The notes: generated by a model from the letters alone, not told the origin. Shown: positions 1 to 8,817, numbered from the stretch's first letter. The stretch: DNA of 30,025 nucleotides from Methanobacteriota archaeon (GCA_023396365.1 JAEWWL010000013.1:1-30025); one strand, 5' to 3'. A program made the numbers and translations.

Positions 1-1
1 C

Positions 2-100
2 AGGATTTATATTTATTCAGACAGCGAACCGCCGATTACAATAGGGTACTTAAGACCTGAAAACATTGAAACAATGGAATTTGTGAATGCAAGAGCATAA
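2..100 (+). CDS. C-terminal fragment of a lipoprotein paralogue (partial, cut by window start)
   Basis: An open frame enters from the left edge and stops at TAA 98-100. Its last residues, RIYIYSDSEPP...GYLRPENIETMEFVNARA, align closely with the C-terminus of the complete lipoprotein at 797-1375 (RIYIYTNGAVP...GYLAPDSPESMDFVNTNA). This is therefore the 3' end of a tandem paralogue and not an isolated small gene. Only about 32 codons are visible, so the N-terminus, the lipobox and the start lie outside the window. Function is unknown. Confidence 0.75.
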   Translation, partial: RIYIYSDSEPPITIGYLRPENIETMEFVNARA

Positions 101-796
101 GAAAAAATGCATTATGAAAATTTGTAAGCAGTGAAGGAAATTTGCAGGAAGTTTAGGTAATTTCTAAAATGTAAATGAAAAGAGAATAAAAAAAAAATTG
201 CCAATACTCTTTATCTCAGATAATATTTTTTTAAAAGATTTTTTGGCCTTGCAGAATTTCTATGGATGTGCATCTTCAAAACTGTCTTTTTCCAAAAGCC
301 CGGATTAAATATTTTTAAAATGAAACATGCTGCAAAAAGATACATTTCAAGGAGAATATCTTTTAGAGGATTATTTTTCTGCGGCATTATGAAATTTATA
401 CAGTAAAGCTTAAAAGAAGCGTCAAACCGGCAAAAACCACAATATTTCTCATCCTCACAGAAGCCCTGTATTTGAGTTTCTCACCCCTTTTCGATATAAA
501 CATCGTCTGAAAAAAACAGGGCAATACCGCGCCACTACAGGGGTGTGATTCGGGCTTTAATCGCTCTGAAATTCACGTTCTGCCCTTATTGAAAACCGGC
601 CTTTAAAACACTGTTTCAAATGCAAAAATAAGCTCAAATTAAAGGTTTTCAGGCTGCATCCTCCTGTTCTGATAAAGAGATCTGAAGAACCTTATACTAA
701 TACCCAGAATTTTTTGCAAAACGGGTTTGAGGCAGGATTTCTGCAGAGCTTTTTTTTTGAAAAACTTTATCGCCGATAACATTTACATAAATCCCT
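101..796. other. 0.7-kb AT-rich spacer without a supported gene
   Basis: No convincing coding frame is seen between the two lipoprotein paralogues. The spacer is rich in A/T runs (189-199, 226-243, 750-759). A patch of higher G+C at about 511-600 is bracketed by the inverted repeat AGGGCA (518-523) / TGCCCT (581-586) and could fold, but nothing ties it to a known RNA. No clear Shine-Dalgarno sequence precedes the ATG at 797. The spacer may hold the promoter of the second lipoprotein and debris from the duplication. Confidence 0.5.
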
Positions 797-1375
797 ATGA
801 GAAATTATTTTGCACTTTTAATAATTCTGGCAGTATCATGCCTGATTTTAACCTCCGGCTGCACCGGCACAAACAGTGAATATTCAGATAAAGCAACTCC
901 TGCCCCGCAGGACACAACTGCTGCCCCAACAGCTGAAAACACAAACATTCAGACTCCGGCAGAAACTACAGAGCCGACTCCTTCAGATTCACCAAAATTC
1001 AATGCGGGAATGATTGTGACAGACAACAAAAACAGCTTAAAACTTATAACAGTCTATGACAGGGATACACAGAGATACACCACAAGAACTCTTTTCAAAG
1101 GCGATAAAGGCAACCAGAATGAAGCATATCTCATAAAGGACGGTTCATTTAAGGAGCTGGGAATTTCTTTTGACAATTACAAAACCTTTGATGCCAAATA
1201 CCCGTATCTTTTTGATGACCTGAACATAAATTCTGACACTGAATTGTACTACAATTACGACAAAAAGGAAGGAAACAGAATTTATATCTACACAAACGGC
1301 GCTGTTCCAAATTATGTGGGATACCTTGCTCCTGATTCTCCTGAATCAATGGATTTTGTAAACACCAATGCATAA
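797..1375 (+). CDS. secreted lipoprotein of unknown function
   Basis: The 192-residue product starts with a basic n-region and a hydrophobic core (residues 4-19), followed by a lipobox ending in Cys22 (LTSGC). It should be exported and lipid-anchored on the outer face of the membrane. Residues 24-67 form a Thr/Pro/Ala/Glu-rich linker, a common stalk in archaeal surface lipoproteins. A globular domain of about 120 residues rich in Tyr and Asp follows (YDRDTQRY, YYNYDKKEGNRIYIY). I do not recognise the domain. Its C-terminus is clearly related to the fragment at 2-100, so this is a tandem pair. A T-rich tract follows the stop at about 1387-1394. No strong ribosome binding site is visible. Confidence 0.8.
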   Translation: MRNYFALLIILAVSCLILTSGCTGTNSEYSDKATPAPQDTTAAPTAENTNIQTPAETTEPTPSDSPKFNAGMIVTDNKNSLKLITVYDRDTQRYTTRTLFKGDKGNQNEAYLIKDGSFKELGISFDNYKTFDAKYPYLFDDLNINSDTELYYNYDKKEGNRIYIYTNGAVPNYVGYLAPDSPESMDFVNTNA

Positions 1376-1382
1376 ATCCAAA

Positions 1383-1412
1383 AATTATCTTTTTTGCAAC
1401 AAAAAAATAATG
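1383..1412. terminator. bidirectional T-tract terminator region between convergent genes
   Basis: The 68-bp gap between the plus-strand lipoprotein gene and the minus-strand fwdA-like gene holds a T-run on the plus strand (about 1389-1394) and an A-run (about 1401-1407) that reads as a T-run on the minus strand. Oligo-T tracts act as intrinsic terminators in archaea, so this gap can end both transcripts. No long stem is needed or seen. Confidence 0.5.
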
Positions 1413-1443
1413 AATTTAACCCTCATGAATCTATGAATTTTTT

Positions 1444-3165
1444 TCAAAGGATTTCATTTGCAGCCTTAAAATCAGGCTTTGTTTCAATACATACATTATC
1501 ATGCATGAAACTCTTATGAACAGGATAATTGCTTAATTTGACAGTATAGTAGCGCTCAAATTTTTTCAGGAATTCAGGATCATTCTCAATTGAAAACTCA
1601 TCAGGAACCTCTGGTTTTACCCAGTATGTCGTATTTCTTCCTTCAACAAGGCATTTCCCATTCCTTGATACAACCTGACCTCTCTTAATTGTATAATCTG
1701 TCGTGGAAAAGGATTTTATTACCTTTTCGTATTCGCAGGACGGATCTGTCTCATCTGCTATGATAGGATATACCGCAATATCGGCATCAGCACCGGCGCC
1801 AAGATGGCCTTTCCCAAGAGATATTACTCCAAGTGCTTTTGCCTGTGCTGAGCGTGTCATAACGGCTATCTCATACCAGTCAAGTTCGCGGTCAAGAGTG
1901 TGCAGGAGAACTCTCTTTTCAGTATCCGGGTGAACACGTGAAAATTCAGAGTCGCGGTATTTTTTGCTCATCAAAAGTGCTGCAATCTCAGGATACTTTA
2001 CAAAAGGAGCCCCGTTTGGATTGTCGGTTGTAAGCATGCACTGCCACGGGTTTTTAACCTGGAGTGCAAGTTCAAGACCTATTGCCCACATAACAGAATT
2101 TACAAGATTTTTACGCGAGTAAAGAACCGGTATTACACCGGAGCCAGTCTCAAGCTCAACATCGTGGTTGCTCCATTTGTTATGATAAAGTCTGAACAGA
2201 TTAAACTCCATCGGACCATCGGCAGTCATCGTTGTTGTTTTTCCAAACATCACCTGACCCATATCGATTGCAACCTGCGGCTTTCGATTCACCATCCATG
2301 CAATGTCATCCGACTTTGAGCAGAAATCGCTCCATGATGAGCCTCCGTATGAGTGATACTGGACGTGGGTTAAGTAAAGGCTCTGGCGATCCTTGTTTAA
2401 ATCAGGCGTCCGGTTCATTGTCTCAAGCGTGCACTTGTAGTTTCCGGGTTTTCCAAGATTGTTGCAGTGAAGATGAACCGAATGGGGAAGATTCAAAAGC
2501 TCATTTGCCCGAATCATATAATCAATAATCTCTGCAGGCGTCACATCAAAATGCGGAACTTTCTGGTGAATGCAGTTAATATCCTGGCCAAAGCCCCACG
2601 CCTCCGTTCCTCCGGGGTTTGTAAGCTTAAGACCGAATCCCTTGACAGCCGAAAGCGTCCATGCCACAACAGCGGCGGCTTTTTTTAAGTCTTTATCATG
2701 GACTGCCTCCATTACAGACCAGTTGCCGTCAAAAAGAGTGTTGGCCATTGTGTCCTGAAGAGTCATGTGCCGGAATTCCTCATGGGTGTGCCTGGCGCCC
2801 ATTGGTGCCATCGCACCCTCAAGAAGGGTTGTATAACCCATCGCACTGTAGCGGTATGTATTTGCATAAACTGTAGGAACACTGTAGCCTGAAACGGCAT
2901 GCATATTAGGATATGCCTTGTCGCGTCCGGCACGCATATCCTCAGGACTCATGTATCTTCCAAAATTAACCTTTGTTCCGCATATATGAGTATGTGAATC
3001 TATTCCGCCCGGAAGTGTCAGCTGGCCTTTCAGATCAATTACACCCGCATCTGCACCAACAGATTCTGCAATTTTTCCATCCTTTATCGGGATGTCCATA
3101 ATCTCGCCACGGATATTGTTTATCGGATCAATAACCCAGGCATTTTTTAGGAGAATGTCTGTCAT
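1444..3165 (-). CDS. formylmethanofuran dehydrogenase subunit A, second copy
   Basis: This 573-residue amidohydrolase-fold protein is a paralogue of the FwdA at 7108-8817. In the family, subunit A reversibly condenses formate with methanofuran at a binuclear metal site. Visible metal-site elements are HTH (58-60), the candidate carboxylated Lys180 in FGLK, His231/His233 (HLH), HVQYHSYGG (268-275) and catalytic Asp381 in TTDNPNG. The family motif and the other copy read TTDHPN, so the residue after the catalytic Asp is Asn here. Its start overlaps the end of the D-B fusion gene by 4 bp (ATGA), indicating translational coupling. No subunit C follows; the next gene is convergent. It is either part of an isoenzyme borrowing FwdC or a form specialised for another condition. 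Family assignment is firm, substrate identity less so. Confidence 0.9.
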   Translation of the reverse strand: MTDILLKNAWVIDPINNIRGEIMDIPIKDGKIAESVGADAGVIDLKGQLTLPGGIDSHTHICGTKVNFGRYMSPEDMRAGRDKAYPNMHAVSGYSVPTVYANTYRYSAMGYTTLLEGAMAPMGARHTHEEFRHMTLQDTMANTLFDGNWSVMEAVHDKDLKKAAAVVAWTLSAVKGFGLKLTNPGGTEAWGFGQDINCIHQKVPHFDVTPAEIIDYMIRANELLNLPHSVHLHCNNLGKPGNYKCTLETMNRTPDLNKDRQSLYLTHVQYHSYGGSSWSDFCSKSDDIAWMVNRKPQVAIDMGQVMFGKTTTMTADGPMEFNLFRLYHNKWSNHDVELETGSGVIPVLYSRKNLVNSVMWAIGLELALQVKNPWQCMLTTDNPNGAPFVKYPEIAALLMSKKYRDSEFSRVHPDTEKRVLLHTLDRELDWYEIAVMTRSAQAKALGVISLGKGHLGAGADADIAVYPIIADETDPSCEYEKVIKSFSTTDYTIKRGQVVSRNGKCLVEGRNTTYWVKPEVPDEFSIENDPEFLKKFERYYTVKLSNYPVHKSFMHDNVCIETKPDFKAANEIL

Positions 3166-4883
3166 TTGCCTCTGGCCTCCACAATTAAATTGCGAATCCT
3201 TGTCAGAACCTCAAGATCGTTGGGCTGTGAAGGTTCAAGCACCTGCTTAACCCACAGCGGGATGGCATCAAGCCGGTATGCAGTACCTCCGGCATCAACA
3301 CCACAGATTGCAACAGGAATCTGGACATTTGCGGTTGCTGTTGAAAGGCTTGGGAAAGGATCTATTACAACACATGGAATCTTTGAAAGCCTCTCATTGC
3401 ACTTTCTTGGAAAATGAGCTCCCGGATCACTTCCGATAATAACACATGCATCTGTCTCGCCTCTTACAAGCAGATCAACAGCAGATGTCTCACCCGGGTT
3501 GTAAAAAGCAGTTCCGCGTGAGAAATCAATGGCATACGGATATCCTCCCATATAGGTGAATGTCTGGTTTGTCCCATAGACATTCCAGTGGCCTCTCATA
3601 GGTGTCAGTGTAAATTTTGTGTGCCGGCAGAGTTCATCAACAAGTTCAACGCCGTTTCTGACGTTTTTGTATTTGCCCGGAGACTCGGTAAGTCCTATTC
3701 CGGTGAAGAATACACCAAACTTTGCCTTCATGCACATATCAGCAACTCTTAGAAGCTGCTCTTTTTTAACACCGGAGACCATATCAGGAACAACATCCGC
3801 TCTTCCCCTCACAATTGCACGAAGGGCAGAGAATACTGCATAGTCGCCACCGGGTTTTATTCTTACAAACTCATCTGCATTTTTTGCAGCATCAGTCTCC
3901 CTTATATCAACAACAATCAGTTTTCTGTCATGGAATGCGTCTTTTAAAAAGAATCCGTCGGCATACATAGAGTATCTGCTCATATGCCTCGGGTGAGACT
4001 CAATCGGATTTGATCCCCAGTAGACAATGACATCAGCACGGTTTTTAATCTGTCCGAGAGTGCATCCTGGATGTCCTGCCTCCTGAATTGCCATAATTGA
4101 GGGGCCGTGGCATATTGATGAACAGTTGTCGATTACACCTCCTATCATCTCGGCAATTGAAATTCCCATGCACTGCGCCTCGCCATATGTGCCGGACCAG
4201 CCGAATAAAAGCGGCCTTTCGGCTTCAAGGAGCATATCAGCAGTATACTGTATTGCCTCATCATATGAGATATCCTTCCAGCCTGCATCAGTCTTCATAA
4301 TAGGCGACTTCAGCCTGTGCTTTGCAAGAAACTTCCTGCTTGAAAGGGCACAGCCATTGTCAACTCCGACAATCTCATCATTTTTTATGGTAAGCGTAAT
4401 GTCATCACACAGGCAGCCGCAAAGAGGGCATACAATATCCTCTATCACACAGTCACCTCTCTTTGATTTCGTCAGACAGCCCGGGTCTTTGTTGTCATAC
4501 CGAAGTCCCCCCTCCTCTTCGAGAATTTCCCATGCAGAAAGTATTCTGTCACCAGGCTTTGCCCTTGTCACCTCAACATCAAGCCATTTATAATCAGGTG
4601 CACCTGTGCCGTGTGTCTCTGAATGAAGAATAAAATTTGCATGAGGTCCGCATGGGATAAAAACCATCCCACGGCTCACATCAGTTGTAGAAACTGTTTT
4701 AAAAACTGTTTCGCCTGCTATGCTTTTAATTCTTACAAGATCCCCGCCCAAAACCCCGATTCTTACCAGATCCATGGGGTTGATATAGCAAAGTGAGGTC
4801 TGTTCAGTATAGGAAGGCTGATCTTTGTAGTAGAGCTGTTCACCCTGTTTTATTGTCCTTCCGCTGGTCATCAACAGTTTCAA
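3162..4883 (-). CDS. formylmethanofuran dehydrogenase subunits D and B fused in one chain
   Basis: The 573-residue protein joins two subunits. Residues 1 to about 135 resemble FwdD, the molybdopterin-dinucleotide binding domain (compare GTGAPDYKWLDVEVTRA with the FwdD C-terminus). Residues from about 145 are FwdB: [4Fe-4S] cysteines C152, C155, C159 (CPLCGCLC) and C178, then DNCSSICHG with Cys258 at the position of the W/Mo ligand, and further FwdB motifs to the end. In the main operon fwdD and fwdB are separate, adjoining genes in the same order, so loss of the intervening stop would give this fusion. The first codon is TTG at 4881-4883, chosen because GGAGG (4891-4895) lies 7 nt upstream; the alternative ATG at 4871 lacks such a site. 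The product should reduce CO2 to formate together with the downstream A subunit. No Sec codon is seen. Confidence 0.88.
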   Translation of the reverse strand: MKLLMTSGRTIKQGEQLYYKDQPSYTEQTSLCYINPMDLVRIGVLGGDLVRIKSIAGETVFKTVSTTDVSRGMVFIPCGPHANFILHSETHGTGAPDYKWLDVEVTRAKPGDRILSAWEILEEEGGLRYDNKDPGCLTKSKRGDCVIEDIVCPLCGCLCDDITLTIKNDEIVGVDNGCALSSRKFLAKHRLKSPIMKTDAGWKDISYDEAIQYTADMLLEAERPLLFGWSGTYGEAQCMGISIAEMIGGVIDNCSSICHGPSIMAIQEAGHPGCTLGQIKNRADVIVYWGSNPIESHPRHMSRYSMYADGFFLKDAFHDRKLIVVDIRETDAAKNADEFVRIKPGGDYAVFSALRAIVRGRADVVPDMVSGVKKEQLLRVADMCMKAKFGVFFTGIGLTESPGKYKNVRNGVELVDELCRHTKFTLTPMRGHWNVYGTNQTFTYMGGYPYAIDFSRGTAFYNPGETSAVDLLVRGETDACVIIGSDPGAHFPRKCNERLSKIPCVVIDPFPSLSTATANVQIPVAICGVDAGGTAYRLDAIPLWVKQVLEPSQPNDLEVLTRIRNLIVEARGK

Positions 4884-5098
4884 TATATATCCTCCGGGGA
4901 ATTATCAGGCCAAAAAACAGGAAAATCCTGAGAATATTGGAATTAAGAGTAAAATCCCGACAGGCCCTTTATTATTGCAGATTAATATCGTTATTCATCA
5001 GTCGGCTATCAAATAGAATAAATGTTTCCCTTTTTACACTTAAATAACCGGTAATATAGAATGTTGTTTACAATATTGTCAGGATTTCATGCAAAATA
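4884..5098 (-). promoter_or_regulatory. upstream region of the fwdDB-fwdA pair
   Basis: This 215-bp spacer separates the stop of the upstream hydrolase gene from the TTG start of the fusion gene. It contains the Shine-Dalgarno sequence (4891-4895), a short palindrome CAGGAAAATCCTG (4918-4930) and a perfect 10-bp palindrome ACAATATTGT (5070-5079). AT-rich TATA-like stretches occur around 5010-5045 on the minus strand. An own promoter is likely; the palindromes are candidate regulator sites but unproven. Confidence 0.4.
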
Positions 5099-6082
5099 TC
5101 AGTCACATGCCCTCATAAATTTTCTTAAAACATTTAAAGATTCATCCGTTTTTTCAAGATGAGTCATATGTGATGCATCACTAATTATTGCAAGTTTTGA
5201 TCCGGGAAGAATATTTTTGAAATATTTCATTGTTTGAGGTTTTGCCTCATCGTACTCGCCGCACAAAAAAAGGGCAGGCTGTGAAATTGTTTTAAGATTT
5301 TTAGTCATATCAAATGATTTTAAAGTTCCCGTGCATGTAAATTCACTCGGCCCCCACATGTGCATATAGACAGCGATTGATGTTTTTTCAAAAGATTCAA
5401 CCAGAATCTGAGGCCACGGAGAAAGCCTGCATATATGAAGTCTGTAATATTCATCCATTGCTTTTTTATAATCAGCTGAATCATAAACACCGGTTTCTTC
5501 CGCAATGCGAACACTCTTTTGAATATATTCCGGAAGTTCGGATAAGTATGATTTCTGATCAAAAATCCATTTATCTGTACTAATAAGCGGAGAGGAAAAA
5601 ATAAGACCTTTTATGCCATCTGCACCTTTTGATGAGGCATATGCGGCCATGAGCCCTCCTCCCCACGACTGCCCGAGGATATATACCTCGGAAAGTCCGA
5701 GTGCATCCCTTACTTCACCAACCTCCTTTACATAATTTTCAACTGAATAAAGTGACATATCATCCGGCTTATCTGAATTCCCGCATCCAAGCTGATCATA
5801 AAATATAACCGGCCTTTCATCTGAAAGGGCAATAAGAGGCTCAAAATAATCATGGCATGCTCCTGGCCCTCCGTGAAGCAGAAGAAGAGGCGTATTTTCT
5901 CTGTCGGCACCGGCAATTTTAAAAAATATCTGACCAGAGGAGGTTTTTATATAGCCTTCATGAATATTTTCTTCTTTTTTTGTTAAATTCACTTTCCGGA
6001 CATCATACCGGATTATAATGCAGGCTGAACTTATGCATATTAATGCAGACAAAAATAAAGCCAGATTGAAGAAAATTATCAT
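5099..6082 (-). CDS. membrane-anchored alpha/beta hydrolase, proline iminopeptidase-like
   Basis: The 327-residue protein has an N-terminal hydrophobic segment (residues 3-24), then an alpha/beta-hydrolase domain. Visible elements are the oxyanion-hole motif HGGPG (70-74), YDQLGCGNSDKP (95-106), the nucleophile elbow GQSWGG with Ser139, Asp278 in GEYDEAKP and His305 in ASHMTHLE. This pattern matches the proline iminopeptidase/tricorn-interacting-factor group (peptidase family S33), which releases N-terminal residues from peptides. The N-terminal anchor is unusual for a cytosolic peptidase and suggests membrane or extracellular action. The ATG is preceded by GGAG about 9 nt upstream. Its placement before the fwdDB pair does not imply a shared role: 215 bp separate them. 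Another acyl or peptide substrate is possible. Confidence 0.82.
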   Translation of the reverse strand: MIIFFNLALFLSALICISSACIIIRYDVRKVNLTKKEENIHEGYIKTSSGQIFFKIAGADRENTPLLLLHGGPGACHDYFEPLIALSDERPVIFYDQLGCGNSDKPDDMSLYSVENYVKEVGEVRDALGLSEVYILGQSWGGGLMAAYASSKGADGIKGLIFSSPLISTDKWIFDQKSYLSELPEYIQKSVRIAEETGVYDSADYKKAMDEYYRLHICRLSPWPQILVESFEKTSIAVYMHMWGPSEFTCTGTLKSFDMTKNLKTISQPALFLCGEYDEAKPQTMKYFKNILPGSKLAIISDASHMTHLEKTDESLNVLRKFMRACD

Positions 6083-6295
6083 AATATATACTCCTTTTTA
6101 TCATACCCAAATAAACCGACGGCTATAAAAAATGCACAAAATTTTTTTATCCGTTTCTTATGACCGGCCAATATCATATTCCCAATATCTGATTTGGCAA
6201 TGGCATATGATTAATTATCCTTATCAGATAAAAAAGAAACAGTAAAAACCAATTGGAAATTGTAGAAATAAAACAGGCACAATTCTAAAAAAAAA
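6083..6295 (-). terminator. operon-end T-tract and hydrolase promoter region
   Basis: On the minus strand the fwdC stop TAA (6296-6298) is followed at once by nine T residues (A-run 6287-6295 on the plus strand), a typical archaeal terminator for the long fwd/hdr operon. The remaining ~190 bp, also minus strand, lead into the hydrolase gene. It includes a TATA-like stretch at about 6123-6131 and GGAG at about 6092-6095 as ribosome binding site. Confidence 0.6.
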
Positions 6296-7096
6296 TTATA
6301 TTTTAAGATAAATGTTACCGTAGACTACCTCGCCCTTCCTCTTGGAGTGGCGCTCGCCCAGGTCACCGATATAGTGTGCAAATTTTGCAGTTTCGCCTTC
6401 AACTTCAGCTTCGACATCGCCGACATGCTTATAGCCGGGCATCATGTATTTGATGTCTCCAAAGACGTACACGTCTCCTTTGACCATCTGTCCGCCAACG
6501 CGGCTTTCCACATTGCCTTTGATGATGACAGTTCCGCCTTCTGCGTGTGTTGAGACATGGATGAATGCATCGCCGTCGATGATTATTTTTCCGCCCCTCA
6601 TGAAGTTTGCGACATCGTTTCCTGCGTTTCCTTTAACGTGGATAACTCCGCCAGTCATACCGCGCCAGTCGCCGCGGTATGCACTTCCAAGGTGGTTTTG
6701 TGCATCGCCTTCAACAATGAATTCTCCGCCTTCCATTCCAATTCCACAGAATGAATCGACATTTCCTTTTACGTGAACCTTTCCGCCTTTCATCCAGCCG
6801 GCTGTGTACATATCACAGTCGCTCTCGACAATAATCTCTCCGGCAGTCATCTGCTGGCCAATGCGTTTGACCTTTTTGCAGTCGCCCCTGACGATGATTT
6901 TTGTGTCAGCTGCTGTTGCGCCGCCGTTGCCCTCAATAGTGAAGTACTCGCCAAGTTTGGATTTGAGGTTTCCCTCGTGGCATTCAAGATTTGCAATCTC
7001 TGCTGCTGTCTTACCGGCGAATGCATCGGGAGTGACATTGTAGGCCTCAAGGTAAAGTTCGTGAGTTCCTTTGGTTGTAATTGTAACTGTACTCAT
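6296..7096 (-). CDS. fwdC: formylmethanofuran dehydrogenase subunit C
   Basis: The 266-residue protein is built of repeated segments of the type GGxVxVKGNxxxxxGxxMxGG, for example around residues 100-220. This is the right-handed beta-helix fold shared with the C-terminal domain of glutamate synthase. In the Fwd complex subunit C is a structural partner that helps carry methanofuran or formylmethanofuran. The length is normal. It is the last gene of the operon: an ideal GAGGTGA lies 6 nt before the ATG and overlaps the TGA stop of fwdA, so translation is coupled. It is the only fwdC in the window, so the second A/DB set may share it. Confidence 0.95.
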   Translation of the reverse strand: MSTVTITTKGTHELYLEAYNVTPDAFAGKTAAEIANLECHEGNLKSKLGEYFTIEGNGGATAADTKIIVRGDCKKVKRIGQQMTAGEIIVESDCDMYTAGWMKGGKVHVKGNVDSFCGIGMEGGEFIVEGDAQNHLGSAYRGDWRGMTGGVIHVKGNAGNDVANFMRGGKIIIDGDAFIHVSTHAEGGTVIIKGNVESRVGGQMVKGDVYVFGDIKYMMPGYKHVGDVEAEVEGETAKFAHYIGDLGERHSKRKGEVVYGNIYLKI

Positions 7097-7107
7097 AACT
7101 TTTCACC

Positions 7108-8817
7108 TCATGCTTTGACTTCTACCTCAATTGCACGCGGGTTGTGTACGTGCTCATCGAAGACCATGTAGTTCTCAAGATCAACTGTGTAGTATTTTGT
7201 GAACTTTTCACGGATATCGCGCTCTACCTGCAGGTTCTCCGGCATCTTAACATCTGTCCAGATTGTATACTTCGGAGTTCCTGCAACCACAACGCCGTTT
7301 TCAACAACAATAACACCATCTTTAATAGTGTATGCAGTCTCTGCAAATGCCTTTTCAATAAGCTCAGGATCGGATGGCATATTCTCAGGATTGATATCGT
7401 AGATTGCAATGTTTGCATTCTTGCCTGCATTGAGTGAACCATACATATCTGAGATACCAAGACATTTTGCCGGACCTGCACGTGTCATCTGTGCAATCTC
7501 ATAAAGGTCAAGCTCGCGGTCCATTGATTCAAGCATTGTTGCGCTTATTACCTTGTCAGCATACTTGAATGAGTGCAAAAGCTCGTCACGTGCTGCCTTT
7601 GACATAAGCCATTTAATTACACGCGGGTAGCGTGTGAACGGACCGGCGTTTGGATGGTCGGTTGTTAAGTGGCATTTCATGTGATCTTTTGCAAGGAGTG
7701 CAAGCTCAAGACCTATTGCCCACTGTATATCACATACTTTGATCTTTGGATCATAAACATATGGAACAACACCTGCCGCTGTTTCAAGCTCGACGTCTGT
7801 GTTTGCCCACTTTAAGTTGTTTAACCTGTTCAAGTGGAACTCAAACGGACCGTCTGCAGTCATTGTTGTGGTTTCATCAAATGTGACAAATCCTACATCA
7901 AATGAAATGTTATCCTGACTGTTTACATAATCCATAATCTGCTTTGATGCAGACTCAAAGTCGCCCCAGTTTGAACCACCGTAAGAGTGGAACTGAAGGT
8001 GTGTGTTGTGCAGAACCTGGTCACGTCCAAACTTGTTGCTGGTTTTAATACCCTCTGCAAGTTTTAGTGTGTCAAGAGTTGTCTCAAAGTTTCCAGGGTT
8101 TCCAAGGTTGTTTCCATGAACGTGCAGTGAGTGTGGAAGTCCGAGATACTCGTTTGTCTCCATCTGTCCTTTTACAATCTCTGCAGGTGTAATGTCAAAG
8201 TATGGCACAGGGTCGTGAATTGTTGTACAGTTCATACCCCATCCCCAGGCCTCTGTTCCGCCGGGGTTGACGCACTTTATACCAATACCTTTTGTTGCAC
8301 GAAGAAGCCATGCAGTGTATGCTGCATTATTCTCAAGCTCTTTGTTCTTTAAGTATTCAAGCTGGAACCAGTTGTTGCCGAGAACAGGCATTGCCGAGAT
8401 ATCAACGATTGGGGTATCACGGATTTCTTCATGAACGTGTGGTGCGTGAAGAGGCGGCATTGCAGCTTCGTTAAGGAAAGTATAACCCATACGTGCATAT
8501 GCGTATCCTGTTGCAAAGGTGCTTGGAACTGAAAATCCCATCTCGACTCTTGTGTTGCCTACTTTCTGACGGCTTCTGAAGAGTTTGTCCTCAGGGCGCA
8601 TAAGACGGCCGACGTTAACCTTGGGACCGACACAGTGTGTGTGTATATCCACACCACCGGCCATAACAGTCTTTCCGGAAGCATCGATTACTTTGCCGCC
8701 TTTGACTTCAGATGCATCGACTATTTTGCCGTCTTTTACACCGATGTCTTTCTTCTCGCCTTTGATACCTGAAAGAGGGTCAAATACAAATCCGTTTTTG
8801 ATTAATAATTCGCTCAT
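7108..8817 (-). CDS. fwdA: formylmethanofuran dehydrogenase subunit A
   Basis: The 569-residue amidohydrolase catalyses the metal-dependent condensation of formate, delivered through an internal channel from FwdBD, with methanofuran. Visible residues are HTH (59-61), Lys181 (GIGIK, the position of the carboxylated lysine), His232/His234 (HVHGNN), HLQFHSYGG (273-281) and catalytic Asp387 in TTDHPN. All expected metal-site elements are present. Its ATG overlaps the stop of fwdB (ATGA, 8814-8817). It is more typical in sequence than the copy at 1444-3165 and is taken as the housekeeping form. Confidence 0.97.
   Translation of the reverse strand: MSELLIKNGFVFDPLSGIKGEKKDIGVKDGKIVDASEVKGGKVIDASGKTVMAGGVDIHTHCVGPKVNVGRLMRPEDKLFRSRQKVGNTRVEMGFSVPSTFATGYAYARMGYTFLNEAAMPPLHAPHVHEEIRDTPIVDISAMPVLGNNWFQLEYLKNKELENNAAYTAWLLRATKGIGIKCVNPGGTEAWGWGMNCTTIHDPVPYFDITPAEIVKGQMETNEYLGLPHSLHVHGNNLGNPGNFETTLDTLKLAEGIKTSNKFGRDQVLHNTHLQFHSYGGSNWGDFESASKQIMDYVNSQDNISFDVGFVTFDETTTMTADGPFEFHLNRLNNLKWANTDVELETAAGVVPYVYDPKIKVCDIQWAIGLELALLAKDHMKCHLTTDHPNAGPFTRYPRVIKWLMSKAARDELLHSFKYADKVISATMLESMDRELDLYEIAQMTRAGPAKCLGISDMYGSLNAGKNANIAIYDINPENMPSDPELIEKAFAETAYTIKDGVIVVENGVVVAGTPKYTIWTDVKMPENLQVERDIREKFTKYYTVDLENYMVFDEHVHNPRAIEVEVKA

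Noticed and set aside
396..503. Minus-strand frame of 35 codons with a hydrophobic C-terminus in the lipoprotein spacer
   Set aside because: No ribosome site, no homology I recognise, and short frames of this size are expected by chance.
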